NCBI RefSeq assembly: GCF_946478925.1
Contig: NZ_CAMLDP010000093.1
Location: 1-6,053 of the forward strand
From: an uncultured Nitrososphaera sp.
Lineage (GTDB): Archaea > Thermoproteota > Nitrososphaeria > Nitrososphaerales > Nitrososphaeraceae
Length of the DNA stretch: 6,053 nucleotides
Direction: 5' to 3'
The position numbers and the translations under genes were made by a program. Positions 6,015 to 6,053 of the stretch are shown piece by piece; within the stretch, counting starts at the first letter, position 1, and every line of letters begins with the position of its first letter. Under the pieces are notes generated by a model. It saw only the letters and a list, made by a program, of their open reading frames with translations. It was not told the origin of the DNA and did no database searches.

Positions 6015-6053
6015 ATCACCTCTCACTCGCTCCCTGCTTGTTGAAAATTCAGG

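Noticed and set aside
6023..6053. Possible C-terminus of a minus-strand gene entering from the right edge, ending LNFQQAGSE
   Set aside because: Only nine codons are visible and other frames are also open, so it cannot be supported.

Overview
The window looks like a piece of an archaeal chromosome, most likely an ammonia-oxidising thaumarchaeon of the Nitrososphaera type. This is inferred from the gene content: an archaeal-type phosphoglycolate phosphatase, an archaeal ArgRS, a tiny zinc-ribbon protein and a membrane-anchored Rieske-fold protein. It also fits the AT-rich TATA-like boxes about 25-30 nt upstream of start codons, with little or no leader. No marker gene such as amo or rRNA is present, so the assignment is moderate rather than firm.

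Layout. Bases 1-183 hold no gene I can support. Two minus-strand genes follow: a small DUF1801 protein (184-582) and a two-domain GNAT acetyltransferase (798-1685). They have the character of bacterial-like accessory genes. A short divergent promoter region (1686-1813) separates them from a plus-strand pair. That pair is a HAD-family phosphoglycolate phosphatase (1814-2527), which probably starts with TTG on a leaderless transcript, and arginyl-tRNA synthetase argS (2524-4452). The two are joined by an ATGA stop/start overlap, so they are probably co-transcribed and translationally coupled. A 76-residue zinc-ribbon protein (4439-4669, minus) converges on argS and overlaps its last 14 bases. 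A second divergent promoter region (4670-4791) then leads to a 405-residue membrane-anchored protein (4792-6009, plus).

The most interesting gene is the last one. Its middle matches a Rieske fold. When aligned to the two Rieske boxes it appears to have lost three of the four [2Fe-2S] ligands while keeping the two cysteines that form the Rieske disulfide. Its C-terminus resembles a DUF4367-like beta/alpha module. It is therefore probably an extracytoplasmic, cluster-free Rieske relative rather than an electron carrier.

No mobile element, CRISPR array, tRNA or rRNA was recognised. Most of the window is ordinary housekeeping or accessory sequence, and I see no complete undescribed multi-gene system.
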